From Rhynchopus euleeides (Eukaryota; Euglenozoa; Diplonemea; Diplonemida; Diplonemidae): a stretch of DNA of 64,000 bases. Positions 39,171-51,430 of the stretch are shown piece after piece. How positions within the stretch are numbered: position 1 is the stretch's first letter; every line of letters begins with the position of its first letter. The stretch is from NCBI GenBank assembly GCA_963210315.1, contig OY723273.1, forward strand, positions 1,798,001-1,862,000, in the 5' to 3' direction. The notes beneath the pieces are model-generated. The model was not told the DNA's origin, searched no databases, and worked only from the letters and a program-made list of their open reading frames with translations. The position numbers were made by a program, and so were the translations under genes.

Positions 39171-41817
39171 CCGAGACATTACATTCCCTGCCTGAGGGAC
39201 ACCTGGCCGAGACACATTCCTGCCGAGGGGCACTCACTCCCGACCGCGAGACGCAGGATTTTGCCTGAGGGGCACCTCCTCTCCTGACCGAGACACAACC
39301 CCGCCCAGCACAGTGCCGAGGGGCATTTACGCTTTCGACTGGAATACCGAGCCTGACCCGGGGAGACACAATCGTGCCACAATCGTGAGGGGCATACTCT
39401 CTTGATTGAGAAATACATCTTTTTTGCCCGAGCGACGGCACCTGAAGGCGGAAGGGTGGCCTGTCACACACAGCCTGCCAGATCCAGCTCGAGCACGGTG
39501 ACGCGACGTGAGCTTTCCGAGGGCGACAGTTTTCGTGTACCAATGCAACGCCCCCGGACACGCCCCCGAGAAGCCGGCACGTCTGTCGTGCCCAGCTTAT
39601 CTGCGCGAATGCCGACTACGCGCACCCCGGCGTCAAGCGGATGCCCGCACACGCCCCAAGCGGGGCATACTCCGTCGAAGCATAGTCTCCCTGCCGGGGG
39701 ACACACATTCAAGCCTGCATTATTCACAGGGGTCAGGGGGAGTTCCGGGCGTCTGTGGCCCGGTGTTGAGACGTACGACCTCACAGTTCCATGCAGGGAA
39801 GGGGAGCTGCTGACTGGACACCTGCGAGGTGCCGTGGGACATACACAGAGATCAGGTATCCAACACAGCCGAGACGCTCTCCCAAGCTGCACTGCTCGGG
39901 GAGCAAAAGAAGCAGCGACTGAGAGACGCGTCCGCATCGCCTGTGTCAGCGGTGCCGCCGCTGAGGGGGTCCACCGAAACCGCAGCCATGGCAGCGGGCC
40001 GAGATCATTCCACAAGGTTGGGGGGCAGTCGGCCAGTCTTCCCGAGTACCCAGCAGCCTACTCGACAAGCCCGAACAGCGACTGCAGCGTGCGACAAGCT
40101 CCGGTCCGCGGGGACTCACCTCTCTCATTAAGAAGGCGACTCCGAGAATCCTTCTGGCATGCCCACACCTCCAGGGCCTCGAATTTCCTCACGCACCGGG
40201 AAATACGCCCTCCACACTGAGTCCGGGCGTTACCACTGAATCGACGCCACGTGGGGCCACAGGGCCTCCGTTTGATGCGCTGTCTACGAGGCGGGCGATG
40301 GGGCAGGTACAGTGGGGATCAGCCCAGTGGGAAGGGGGCCGCAGGAACGTGTTGTCCACCGCTCGAGCGGAGTTCAGGAGACGACAGTGCGCGCGATCGC
40401 CCTCGTTCACCCAGAAGGGCCGGCACCTCTCACACCTACCCCTGGGCACTCCATGCAGCGTCTCCAGTGCGCCATGAAGAGGCGCGTTGGGCTTCACCCC
40501 GCAACTCGCTCGCAGCCAGCGAAGACCGGAGAGGACACAGAGAGCCACAGAGCGATCGAGATCACGCCGGAAAGCACCGGGTGTTGGCCGGGCTCCCGAA
40601 GGGCGAGAGTTTAAGACGGCCGGACAGTAGACTGCTGCGGAGGAGCTGGGAGGCGAGTTTCAGACTGTGATTTCTCGATCCGCCGAGCCCTGTCCCCAGG
40701 CGAGAGCTGCCGGGTCATGGTGGCTGAATATGCACGAGCGTCGCGGTGGTGGTGCTGGGAGCGCACCAGAGGACTGTCACGCTGAGGGGCTGGGCATGGC
40801 CACTGACTACCTGGATACGGCCGTCTCAGTGCATCGCCCGGGGTGCAAAACGACATCGAGGATGTCAGGAAGAAGGGTCATGTGGGCACACACCAATATG
40901 TCGGAGACGTGAAGAAGCCTCGAGGGGAAGGGTTCCCCAGGGGATGGAGGATCCCGAAGAGGTACAGGGTGAGGATTCAAATACCCGGAGTGGGAAACGC
41001 ACCAGACGTCGGGGGTCAGCCAAGAGCGGGTGGTTGCAGCACAGGCGGGGCTGTGTGCAACCTTTGCCCCCTTAGTTTCGCCGGGTTGAGACGCATCAAC
41101 TCTGTCGCCGGGTGCGGCAACTGGAGAGACAGGCATGTTGTCGATAGGGCACACCAAGAATCACGAGGCTGACCACACGACGGCGGCACACGGCCGAGGC
41201 AGGCGGATCCCCTCAGCGAGTGAGGTGCGATCGTTTTCCGTACAAGGTGCTCGTGACAACGTAGAAAGCGGTACATTACCATCGGAGGGATGCATACGAT
41301 GGGCGACGGAGCCTGATCACTTCAATAGTAGACCGTTCGCGCGGCGTCCCTAAGTCCTTGGGTCCTAAGGGTCCTGGGTGGAAGCGTCCAATGCAACACT
41401 CACAGCATAGAGGCCAAGTGTTTCTCGTAGTATTTTGCACATAACACACCTGTGTGGTACGGGAAATGCTACGAGGAACGCGATGGACTCGGGACTGCTG
41501 CTGGCCTCTCTTGCTATGGTTTACTTATGTTTCGTGCTCCACCTGCTCCACCTCATTCTGCACTTCAGATGATCCACTTCACGTGGGTTACGGGGTTTGG
41601 GACAACGATGATATGTTGTGTCCGACGACAAGGTAAGGTAAGCTCATCGAGGTACACCAAACCGGAGTTGTCAAATCAAAAAAAAATATGGGGGGGGGTT
41701 TTTCAAAGTGCAAGAGGTGGAGCCCGTTCAACAGGTGGAAGCGTCCAATGCAAAAATTGGTGGAAGCGTCCAATGCAACACTCACAGCATAGAGGCCAAG
41801 TGTTTCTCGTAGTATTT

Positions 41818-42203
41818 GCTTCCGAGTGTGTGCGTTTCACCACAACCTCTCCCCTCCCCATTCCCCCGTGTTGAGTGACATGTGTCGATAGTGTTCCATT
41901 TCTTCCGATTGACCCAAATTTCGCCCATTTTGGCCCGCACCAGCCCTCACTTTTTTGCACCGGATAGCGAAGACCCCCTCAACGTATTTTTAAAAAAATG
42001 CGTAGAAGTTGAACGTTTTTTTGGCTTTTGAGCGTTTTCACCCACTGGGTGCACTCTCCACATGAAACCCCCCCTAGCAGTAGGGGGTGGGCCCCTGCAC
42101 ACACTAAAGGGGACACCGGTGGGATGGAGAGTGTCACGCGTGGCGAAAAGGCGGTGAAAACGGGGTTCTGTAGTCCGAGAAGGGGCGGGACCCGGAAAGG
42201 GGT
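41818..42203. other. Spacer after element 1, with right half of a dispersed repeat
   Basis: Bases 41905-41977 (cgattgacccaaatttcgcc ... gatagcgaagaccccct) match 61097-61170. The left half of that repeat is found directly before element 2 (45721-45772). The remainder is G/C-rich, with short pairing segments (ccccccctagcagtaggggg at about 42068). Confidence 0.65.
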
Positions 42204-42260
42204 GGTTGGTACCCCCTCTTTTCAGGGTTGACTAACTCCGGAAAAGCGGGGGTACCAACC
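42204..42260. repeat. 20-bp inverted repeat
   Basis: The arms ggttggtaccccctcttttc (42204-42223) and gaaaagcgggggtaccaacc (42241-42260) pair with one mismatch around a 17-nt loop. The minus-strand coiled-coil/OTU frame stops inside it, at 42222, so it may mark an element end or a deletion junction. Confidence 0.85.
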
Positions 42261-45030
42261 CCCTCTCGACCTATCTCCCAGTTTTACCCCACTCGACCGG
42301 CTGGAGTCCGTCGTGTAGAGGAGGAGGTCGTCGTAGGACGGGGGTGCCCGGGGGTCATCTATATCGGGCGCGTAGGTTGCTCGCCTCTCGGCGTCCTGTC
42401 CCAGGGTTTCGACTACAGCTGCTCTGAGAGAGGCCGCCGTCCATCCCGCACATTGCACCGCGAGGCCGGTGTATTGGCAGTTGCCATCTTTCGCCACCGC
42501 CTCTCGCACTGCCAGCAGTCGTTGCGCCATCTCTGCCAGCCATCGGTCGTCCTGCTCTACTGAGGAGGGGGAGTACTCCTGTCCCCCTCCTCCCCGAAGC
42601 CCCCGGGGTTCTCCTGCCCCAGGGGCGTGGCTTCTATGCTCTCTCGCTCTATCTAAGGGTCCCGCAGAGGTTACTCCTGTCCCTGCGGGTTTTGGTTCTC
42701 TATGGGGGGGTTGTGGGGAGGGTTCGCCGGCGGCGAGAGGGTGCTGCGCCACGGGCGCTCCCCCTATCCCCTGGTCGGCGCCCCCGCCGGGGGAACCGGA
42801 AGCCTTAGGGTGTAGGCCGGGTCCCCCCTTGAGGGGGCGCCTCACCCCCTCGTAGGGGTTGTAGCGCTTAGCCCCCCTCCACAGTAGGGGTGCCTTGCCG
42901 TTCTTGCCCGCGCCCTTCCCCGCCACCCGGGGTGTGTCGTTGACGTCCTGATCAGCTGCCGCGTCCCCTTGTCCGGCCTCGGCCCCTTTGTTCCCGAGCG
43001 CGGGTTGCTGAGGGGGGGGTAGCTGCTCGGACGCCGGGGGCTGCCCTTCGCCTCCGCATCCGGGGTCAGGCTGCTGCTGCTGCTGCGGTGCGGGCACGGA
43101 GGGAGTGTATCCCCGGGCGCAGGAGCGGCTGCGGGCGCTGCGGAGGTGGCGGTGGTGGTGTTATTGTTGCTATCAGACGCGGGGGGTTCGAGGTCAGCGT
43201 TGGCTGTAGGGGCAGGTTGGTCAGCCCCTGCCGGTGGTGGCGCGACTGCCGTTTCGGTCTGGGCCGGCTCCGCTGTTGTCGCCACTGGGGGGTGGCGCCG
43301 TTGTTGCTGTTGTTGTTGCTGCCGTTGCCGTTGCATTTGCGGGCCCGCCGTTGTTGCTGTTGTTGTTGCTGCCGTTGCCGTCGCGTTTGCGGGCCCGCCA
43401 CGGGGAGCGGCACCGGCTCCTGCGCTGCTCACCTGGCCTCCCCCGGGCGGGCTGGGCATGGTAGTGGTGGTGGAGCTCGGCGAGGTGCGCCCTCGTCTCC
43501 TCCGCGACTGCCCGCTGTGATTCAGCGAGCTCGGCGCGCATCCCCTCCAGGTGCCGCCGCCCGTCCGCCACCATTGCCTGCTGGGCGTCATTGCCCACGC
43601 GCTGCCTGCTCAGCTCCTCCCGGAGCTCGCCCAGCTGCTGCTCGCTCGCAGCCCGCAGGCCGTCAGCAGTCGCCTGCGCTGTCGCCTGCACGTCGGCGAG
43701 GGCGGCTGTCAGGCGCGCGTCCGCCTGGGCTTGGCTGAGGCGCCCCTCCTGCGACGGCGGCCAACCGCGACAGCAGCTCCACCCCTTTCTGCTGCTGCTC
43801 ACCTAGCGCGGCCGTGATGCGGGCGACCTCCGCCTGTCCCGCGCTGCTCACCCGCTTCTGTTCGTCCTTGAAGGACTTGAACTCCTTGCGGAGGCCGCTC
43901 ATGCCCGTCTGCAGGGACTTCGCCTGGAGCTGGGGCAGTGCCTGCTGTGCCTCCCCCACGCTCCCCTGCAGCCCCAGCATGGCTTCCCGGGCCCCCTGCA
44001 CCTCCGCGAGCAGGGCGTGGCGGTGCTCCTCGCTCTGGTCGTGGCGGGTGGTGTGCTGCTGCAGCTGCTCCCGCACTGCCCGAAGGCTCGCCTCCAGCTT
44101 CGCCGCCCTCCCGCCGAGGGCCTCACCCCTGCGGCGCTCTTCCCCGAGGCCGCTCTCCGCGTCCTTGCGCAGGCCAACAAGCAGGCCGCGCAGCTCCCCG
44201 TGCACTCGGGCGTGCTCCACGCCCTGCCCCTCCAGCTGCGCCTTCAGCTCGCGCACAGCCTTCGGTGTGCCAGGCTGGGGGGGAGTCGCGGCGGGACGCT
44301 CCTGGAGGTCGTCCAGCTGGCGCTGCTGGGCTGCCAGGCGCTGCAGGAGCTCATCCTGCCGGGCCTGCTGCTCCCCGAGCTGCTGCTGGAGTCGCCGTAC
44401 CTCGGCGCGCTCCCCCTGCGCGGCTGCCCTCTGCTCCCCAAGCTCCTGTTGAAGTCGCCGCACTTCGGCGCGCTCCCCTTGCGTGGCCGCCTGCTGGTGG
44501 CCTTGTTGTGTAGCGAGTTGTTGCTCAAGGCGCTGTCGCTGCTGGTCCTGCTGCCTCTGCTGCTCCTTGAGCAGATCGTGCAGGCGCTGCACCTCCTGCT
44601 GCAGCGCGGGTACGCCGTCCTGCGTGGGGGCGCCGGCGCCAGGGTCGGCTGCGGTGGCGGCGGCGGTGGTTGCGGCGGGGTCGTGGCCGAGGGCCACCAG
44701 GCGGCGGCCCAGACGCTCCAGGTCCTTCTGGAGCCGCTCCACACGCTGGCGGGCCTGCTGCGCGTGCTGCTGCGCGGCCGCCGCGGCGCCACCCCCGCGT
44801 CCGGTCTTCCCCAGGTGCGTCCTGGACTTGGCGGCCCGGCCCGCCTTCGCCGCCGCCTCGCGCTCTTCCCGCACTCTGGCCTGGAGGCCGTCGTACCGCC
44901 TCTTGAGGCGGTCCAGCTCCTCTCCCTTCTTCCGCTCCTCCGCCTGTCGCCGCTTCTCCTCCTCCAGCAGCGCTGTGTCCGTGAGGGCCACGGCCTTGCC
45001 GTTCACCTGCACCGACCATGGGGGGGTGCC
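42222..45030 (-). pseudogene. Decayed coiled-coil/OTU-protease gene
   Basis: Minus-strand coding character runs from ~45030 (SVQVNGKAVALTDTALLEEE) to 42222 but needs at least two frame changes: near 43740-43755 (GGAGGGG run), near the CAG-type repeats at ~43070-43090, and perhaps another at ~43440. The first ~420 residues are a long Gln/Glu/Arg/Leu coiled coil (GERAEVRRLQQELGEQRAAA repeats). A Gln/Asn/Thr/Ala low-complexity stretch follows, then a Pro/Gly linker. The terminal part holds VAKDGNCQYTGLAVQCAGW, which matches the catalytic Asp-Gly-Asn-Cys box of OTU cysteine proteases (Cys codon 42477-42479). The frame ends ~85 residues later, before the catalytic His of an OTU domain. The 5' end abuts a G/C homopolymer and a dispersed repeat (45078). 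I read it as a truncated, frameshifted gene, possibly of mobile origin. Confidence 0.65.
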
Positions 45031-45077
45031 AGAGGGGGGGGGGGGGGGGCTGTCCGCGATGATGACGGCTACACTAA

Positions 45078-45258
45078 GAGTGCTGGCGCGATGGTGCAGA
45101 GAGCATCTCCGGATGACCCCCACCTCTGCCATCCCCAGAACAGCCCCTACATTTTCCCTGGAGGAAGATGATGAAGGTTCGAGAGGCACGGGGCAATTCG
45201 AACTGCCGTTGTGCCACCTCTGAGGCTTGGAGAAAGTCCCGGTACCGCTCGAAATTTT
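45078..45258 (+). repeat. ~180-bp dispersed repeat, copy 1
   Basis: It matches 60851-61038 with about one substitution (ccccca/gcctc) plus differences in the terminal A/T run: gagtgctggcgcgatggtgc ... gagaaagtcccggtaccgctcgaaa. The internal part can fold (ggcacggggcaattcgaactgccgttgtgcc). The reverse strand carries TGGCACAACGG and GTTCGAATTGCC, resembling polymerase III A and B boxes but adjacent, so a SINE origin is only a suggestion. Confidence 0.85.
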
Positions 45259-45720
45259 TTTATACCATCCAAAACACAGCGCAGCATTGTGGTTAGGAGG
45301 AAATACGATACTAGAAAGGACTGGCGTCATCACCTCTGTCATGTTTCCCTTTCTTCGTGCTCCACCACACCTTCTGTACTTCAGACAACACAAACACACA
45401 ATAGCCGGTCGTGAGATTTGTGCAGAGGAGTGGTGGAAGCGGTCAACAAAACATTTTTCTTCGTTCCATTTTTGTGTTTCCATAGCGCCAAGTAAGATAT
45501 CGACAGAAGGACGTCTAGTACGCGTATTTTTGTTAAGCACACTCGTGTGAGCGGAAAGCGCCCCACCACAGCTGCAACCAAACGTGCTCTATACACTAAC
45601 CCCACCCTTCATCAGGCTCAGGGTGTGATCAGTTCAGGGTTTTGTGTGTAGAAGCGTCAACGCAACAAACAAAAGGAAATTCATCAGAGCGGTTGTAGCT
45701 GTGAAGTGATAGGGCGCTTT
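45259..45720. other. Degenerate sequence related to element segments L and S
   Basis: Around 45355-45400 (ttcttcgtgctccaccacac, then ttctgtacttcagac) it resembles the middle of L. Near 45430-45450 and 45650-45670 it has gtggaagcggtcaac and gtagaagcgtcaacgcaaca, which resemble S. It may be an old diverged relative of the 4.8-kb element. No gene. Confidence 0.45.
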
Positions 45721-45772
45721 GTTGAAATGGGTCTCCCAGCTAGGGGCCACCCAACTCCCCAGCTTTTTTTTT
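45721..45772 (+). repeat. Left half of a dispersed repeat, adjoining element 2
   Basis: ttgaaatgggtctcccagct ... ccccagctttttttt matches 61039-61088. At 61 kb the T run continues into gcttccgattgacccaaatt; here it continues into element 2 (tgcacataac). Confidence 0.85.
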
Positions 45773-48700
45773 TGCACATAACACACCTGTGTGGTACGGG
45801 AAATGCTACGAGGAACGCGATGGACTCGGGACTGCTGCTGGCCTCTCTTGCTATGGTTTACTTATGTTTCGTGCTCCACCTGCTCCACCTCATTCTGCAC
45901 TTCAGATGATCCACTTCACGTGGGTTACGGGGTTTGGGACAACGATGATATGTTGTGTCCGACGACAAGGTAAGGTAAGCTCATCGAGGTACACCAAACC
46001 GGAGTTGTCAAATCAAAAAAGACACACCGCCCGAGAGGCAATTGGTGTGACACAACAGCGATGACACAATCACTCTGCCCGAGGGGGCGCGTTTTTAGCG
46101 ACCGAGACCTCCTCTCCTGACTGAGGGACACACGATCTGACCGTCCGAGAGACGCAGCATTCTACCCTGCCCGAGGGGCACCCACTCTCCTGACCGAGAG
46201 ACACGCAGTCTTGCCCGAGGGGCACCTGGTTTCCTGACCGAGACAATATTCTGCCCGAGGGGCACTCACTCTCCCGACCGAGAGACACGCAGTTTTGCCC
46301 GAGGGGCACCTGTTCTCCTGACCGAGACAATATTCTGCCCGAGGGGCACCCACTCTCCCGACCGAGAGACGCAGCATCTCGCCCGAGGGGCACCTGTTCT
46401 CCTGACCGAGACAAAAATTTTGCCCGAGGGGCACCCACTCTCCCGACCGAGAGACACGCAGTCTTGCCCGAGGGGCACCTGTTCTCCTGACCGAGACAAT
46501 ATTCTGCCCGAGGGGCATCCACTCTCCCGACCGAGAGACGCAGCATCTCGCCCGAGGGGCACCTGTTCTCCTGACCGAGACAATATTCTGCCCGAGGGGC
46601 ACTCACTCTCCCGACCGAGAGACACGCAGTTTTGCCCGAGGAGCACCCGTTATCCTGACCGAGACAAAACTATGCCCGAGGGGCACCCACTCTCCCGACC
46701 GAGAGACGCAGCATCTCGCCCGAGGGGCACCTGTTCTCCTGACCGAGACAAAAATTTTGCCCGAGGGGCACCCGCTCTCCCGACCGAGAGATACACAATC
46801 TTGCCCGAGGGGCACCAAATCCCGACCGAGAAGACGACCCTCACACCATGCTCGTGTCAGGTCTCAAGAGGGCCGAAGCCGCGGTTGAGGACAACAACAC
46901 CCCCACGCACTGGTTCTAATAAATGACGGCGAGGTGCACGGGGGGATCAGCACGAAGGAGGGGCGCAAAAAGATGGGGATGATGACGCCGTGGTGTTCAA
47001 GGTGGTCCTCCGCCGCTTATGAACGTGACAGCGGGACAGCGCTGCGCCCGTGGCCGCAGCGGATTGAGGACATTCCCATCAGCCATCGAGACTATCACCG
47101 CGCCTCGCCGAAAACCTGCTTCACGCTTGATCGCGCTCAAGGTTTCCAAACGCATACTTCAGCTGGAGGTTCCGTCACAGAGGCGCTGACAAAGGCGGGA
47201 CCAAGAGCAACAGTCGGGTGCTGATAAATGGGTCGATACTGATGCAGCAAAGTGACGTCAGTGATATCCAACTCCTACTTTCCTGACCGAGACACGATCT
47301 TGCCGAGGAGCATCGGACCGAGACACCCACTTCTGCCTGAGGGGCACCTAGCCGAGACGCATTTTTCCTGCCCGAGGGGCATCTCGCCGAGACATTACCT
47401 GCCTGAGGGGCACCTGGCCACGACATACCTACAGCTTACGCTTGCGGGGCACCCTGCCTGAGGAGCACCTGGCCAAGACATACATTTCCGCCTACGAGGC
47501 ACCCTGCCCGAGGGGCACCTGGTCAAGACACACACTTCCGCCTACGGGGCACCCTGCCCGAGGGGCACCTGGCCAAGACAGACACCTCTGCCTACGAGGC
47601 ACCCTGCCCGAGGGGCACCTGGCCAAGACATACACTTCCGCCTACGAGGCACCCTGCCCGAGGGGCACCTGGTCAAGACAGACACTTCCGCCTACGAGGC
47701 ACCCTGCCCGAGGGGCACCTGGCCAAGACATACACTTCCGCCTACGAGGCACCCTGCCCGAGGGGCACCTGGTCAAGACATACATTTCCGCCTACGGGGC
47801 ACCCTGCCTGAGGGGCATCTGGCCGCGACATACACTTCCGCCTACGGGGCACCCTGCCTGAGGGGCACCTGGCCAAGACGCACATTCATGCCCGAGGGAC
47901 ACCGGGCCGAGACATTACATTCCCTGCCTGAGGGACACCTGGCCGAGACACATTCCTGCCGAGGGGCACTCACTCCCGACCGCGAGACGCAGGATTTTGC
48001 CTGAGGGGCACCTCCTCTCCTGACCGAGACACAACCCCGCCCAGCACAGTGCCGAGGGGCATTTACGCTTTCGACTGGAATACCGAGCCTGACCCGGGGA
48101 GACACAATCGTGCCACAATCGTGAGGGGCATACTCTCTTGATTGAGAAATACATCTTTTTTGCCCGAGCGACGGCACCTGAAGGCGGAAGGGTGGCCTGT
48201 CACACACAGCCTGCCAGATCCAGCTCGAGCACGGTGACGCGACGTGAGCTTTCCGAGGGCGACAGTTTTCGTGTACCAATGCAACGCCCCCGGACACGCC
48301 CCCGAGAAGCCGGCACGTCTGTCGTGCCCAGCTTATCTGCGCGAATGCCGACTACGCGCACCCCGGCGTCAAGCGGATGCCCGCACACGCCCCAAGCGGG
48401 GCATACTCCGTCGAAGCATAGTCTCCCTGCCGGGGGACACACATTCAAGCCTGCATTATTCACAGGGGTCAGGGGGAGTTCCGGGCGTCTGTGGCCCGGT
48501 GTTGAGACGTACGACCTCACAGTTCCATGCAGGGAAGGGGAGCTGCTGACTGGACACCTGCGAGGTGCCGTGGGACATACACAGAGATCAGGTATCCAAC
48601 ACAGCCGAGACGCTCTCCCAAGCTGCACTGCTCGGGGAGCAAAAGAAGCAGCGACTGAGAGACGCGTCCGCATCGCCTGTGTCAGCGGTGCCGCCGCTGA

Positions 48701-50529
48701 GGGGGTCCACCGAAACCGCAGCCATGGCAGCGGGCCGAGATCATTCCACAAGGTTGGGGGGCAGTCGGCCAGTCTTCCCGAGTACCCAGCAGCCTACTCG
48801 ACAAGCCCGAACAGCGACTGCAGCGTGCGACAAGCTCCGGTCCGCGGGGACTCACCTCTCTCATTAAGAAGGCGACTCCGAGAATCCTTCTGGCATGCCC
48901 ACACCTCCAGGGCCTCGAATTTCCTCACGCACCGGGAAATACGCCCTCCACACTGAGTCCGGGCGTTACCACTGAATCGACGCCACGTGGGGCCACAGGG
49001 CCTCCGTTTGATGCGCTGTCTACGAGGCGGGCGATGGGGCAGGTACAGTGGGGATCAGCCCAGTGGGAAGGGGGCCGCAGGAACGTGTTGTCCACCGCTC
49101 GAGCGGAGTTCAGGAGACGACAGTGCGCGCGATCGCCCTCGTTCACCCAGAAGGGCCGGCACCTCTCACACCTACCCCTGGGCACTCCATGCAGCGTCTC
49201 CAGTGCGCCATGAAGAGGCGCGTTGGGCTTCACCCCGCAACTCGCTCGCAGCCAGCGAAGACCGGAGAGGACACAGAGAGCCACAGAGCGATCGAGATCA
49301 CGCCGGAAAGCACCGGGTGTTGGCCGGGCTCCCGAAGGGCGAGAGTTTAAGACGGCCGGACAGTAGACTGCTGCGGAGGAGCTGGGAGGCGAGTTTCAGA
49401 CTGTGATTTCTCGATCCGCCGAGCCCTGTCCCCAGGCGAGAGCTGCCGGGTCATGGTGGCTGAATATGCACGAGCGTCGCGGTGGTGGTGCTGGGAGCGC
49501 ACCAGAGGACTGTCACGCTGAGGGGCTGGGCATGGCCACTGACTACCTGGATACGGCCGTCTCAGTGCATCGCCCGGGGTGCAAAACGACATCGAGGATG
49601 TCAGGAAGAAGGGTCATGTGGGCACACACCAATATGTCGGAGACGTGAAGAAGCCTCGAGGGGAAGGGTTCCCCAGGGTATGGAGGATCCCGAAGAGGTA
49701 CAGGGTGAGGATTCAAATACCCGGAGTGGGAAACGCACCAGACGTCGGGGGTCAGCCAAGAGCGGGTGGTTGCAGCACAGGCGGGGCTGTGTGCAACCTT
49801 TGCCCCCTTAGTTTCGCCGGGTTGAGACGCATCAACTCTCTCGCCGGGTGCGGCAACTGGAGAGACAGGCATGTTGTCGATAGGGCACACCAAGAATCAC
49901 GAGGCTGACCACACGACGGCGGCACACGGCCGAGGCAGGCGGATCCCCTCAGCGAGTGAGGTTCGATCGTTTTCCGTACAAGGTGCTCGTGACAACGTAG
50001 AAAGCGGTACATTACCATCGGAGGGATGCATACGATGGGCGACGGAGCCTGATCACTTCAATAGTAGACCGTTCGCGCGGCGTCCCTAAGTCCTTGGGTC
50101 CTAAGGGTCCTGGGTGGAAGCGTCCAATGCAACACTCACAGCATAGAGGCCAAGTGTTTCTCGTAGTATTTTGCACATAACACACCTGTGTGGTACGGGA
50201 AATGCTACGAGGAACGCGATGGACTCGGGACTGCTGCTGGCCTCTCTTGCTATGGTTTACTTATGTTTCGTGCTCCACCTGCTCCACCTCATTCTGCACT
50301 TCAGATGATCCACTTCACGTGGGTTACGGGGTTTGGGACAACGATGATATGTTGTGTCCGACGACAAGGTAAGGTAAGCTCATCGAGGTACACCAAACCG
50401 GAGTTGTCAAATCAAAAAAAAATATGGGGGGGGGTTTTTTTCAAAGTGCAAGAGGTGGAGCCCGTTCAACAGGTGGAAGCGTCCAATGCAACACTCACAG
50501 CATAGAGGCCAAGTGTTTCTCGTAGTATT
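45773..50529 (+). mobile_element. 4.8-kb non-coding repeat element, copy 2
   Basis: It has the same L-long-S-L-short-S structure as copy 1: L 45773-46015, dimeric array ~46156-46831, 50-bp array ~47470-47900, S 50114-50171, L 50172-50414, S 50474-50529. Overall identity to copy 1 is about 99%. The differences noticed are one missing 50-bp unit, a 26-bp duplication near the last S present only in copy 1, and scattered substitutions (for example 46646 cccgaggagcac, 49679 ggta for ggga). All four L segments look identical. No coding capacity is seen. Confidence 0.8.
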
Positions 50530-51430
50530 TCTGGTGGGTGGTTATTTTTTCGGGTGGGCCTCCCCCCTTCCTCTTCAGCTGCCACCCCCACCGACAACGC
50601 GCCGTAAACCTAAACACACCGCGTGTGCACACCTTTCCCCAGGGCTGCCGTGACTGGGGGAGGCAGTGGAACTGTGCTGTGCTAGACAAGCCGAATCACA
50701 CCCCACCCCCCCACACCCAAACCCCCACACCCCCGCGGCGCTTCGGGTGAGCCCTGGTGTTCGTCTAATTTAGTGGTTAGCAAATTGGGATCGGCCTCTC
50801 GTCCGCGCCATATTTTCTCTTTTTGACATCGAGTCTCTTTCCACGGAGTGTTCCCCGACCCCATTCTCAGAGAATGGGGTCAGGGCACACACCCCGCACC
50901 GAAAGCTGGATCATCGCACCAAACAACCTCCTCACGGGTCACCACGCCTTTTTTTTGCTTGACCCCCAGGGAGCGCAACGACACCCACTCATCATCCCCT
51001 GCCCCACACCCCCGCACCCCATCAGGCCGGTGGTTGCCATCAGAGGTTTTGATCTTCACACCAAAGAACCTTCGTGTGGGTGATGTGAAGCAGCTCAGCA
51101 ACTCTTTCACACCGCCTTGCTTGCCGGCTTGCTTGATTCCCGGCAGATGCCTCCCGAGCACAGCACCTCCTCACCCATGATCTGTTGGAGGCAGCATCTG
51201 AGAAGAGAACAGGGCAAGCGTTGATGTCGTGCTCTGCTGCACCCTGCCCCACCCTCTTCCGCAACCACACCCACACGGCCCGTGCATCACACACACCTCA
51301 GGCCTGCCCCTTCAGGGTTGTTGTTCTCCAGGTTGCCTTCAGGCTTCCCACTTCGCACACACACAACAGTGCGACGCCGTGAGTTGTTGCGGCTGAGAAC
51401 GGAGGCGCTGACGCATTGCGCATTCTCATC
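50530..51430. other. Upstream region of the ankyrin gene with hairpin
   Basis: There is a perfect 11-bp hairpin at 50858-50882 (GACCCCATTCT cag AGAATGGGGTC). At ~51379-51430 the sequence already matches the ankyrin repeat (gcgacgccgtga...gctgacgcattgcgc), but it carries TGA where the other repeats have TGC/TGT, and all three frames are blocked. This looks like a dead first repeat. Confidence 0.6.

Larger units (their letters stand above)
36987..41817 (+). mobile_element. 4.8-kb non-coding repeat element, copy 1
   Basis: It opens with a 243-bp segment L (36987-37229, tgcacataacacacctgtgt ... gttgtcaaatca). A GC-rich tandem array follows, then ~0.5 kb of unique sequence, a second 50-bp array, ~2 kb of unique sequence and a 58-bp segment S (41378-41435, tggaagcgtccaatgcaaca ... 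cgtagtatt). A second L (41436-41678) follows, then ~80 bp of spacer and a second S (41761-41817). It therefore reads L-long-S-L-short-S, a head-to-tail dimer of a full and a mini element, rather than a standard LTR element. No coding capacity is seen. Copy 2 is at 45773-50529. The element is unclassified. Confidence 0.8.

Noticed and set aside
39402..40220. 272-codon frame in the unique part of element 1 (also at 48138-48956)
   Set aside because: It is identical in both copies only because the elements are near identical. Composition is not protein-like, and other frames of similar length overlap it.
36987..41678. Conventional LTR retrotransposon for the 243-bp repeats
   Set aside because: No gag/pol, no primer-binding site after the first repeat and no purine tract before the last. 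The S segment is repeated beyond the second L.
45160..45230. tRNA gene in the 180-bp repeat
   Set aside because: A- and B-box-like motifs are adjacent, and no cloverleaf with an anticodon arm can be drawn.
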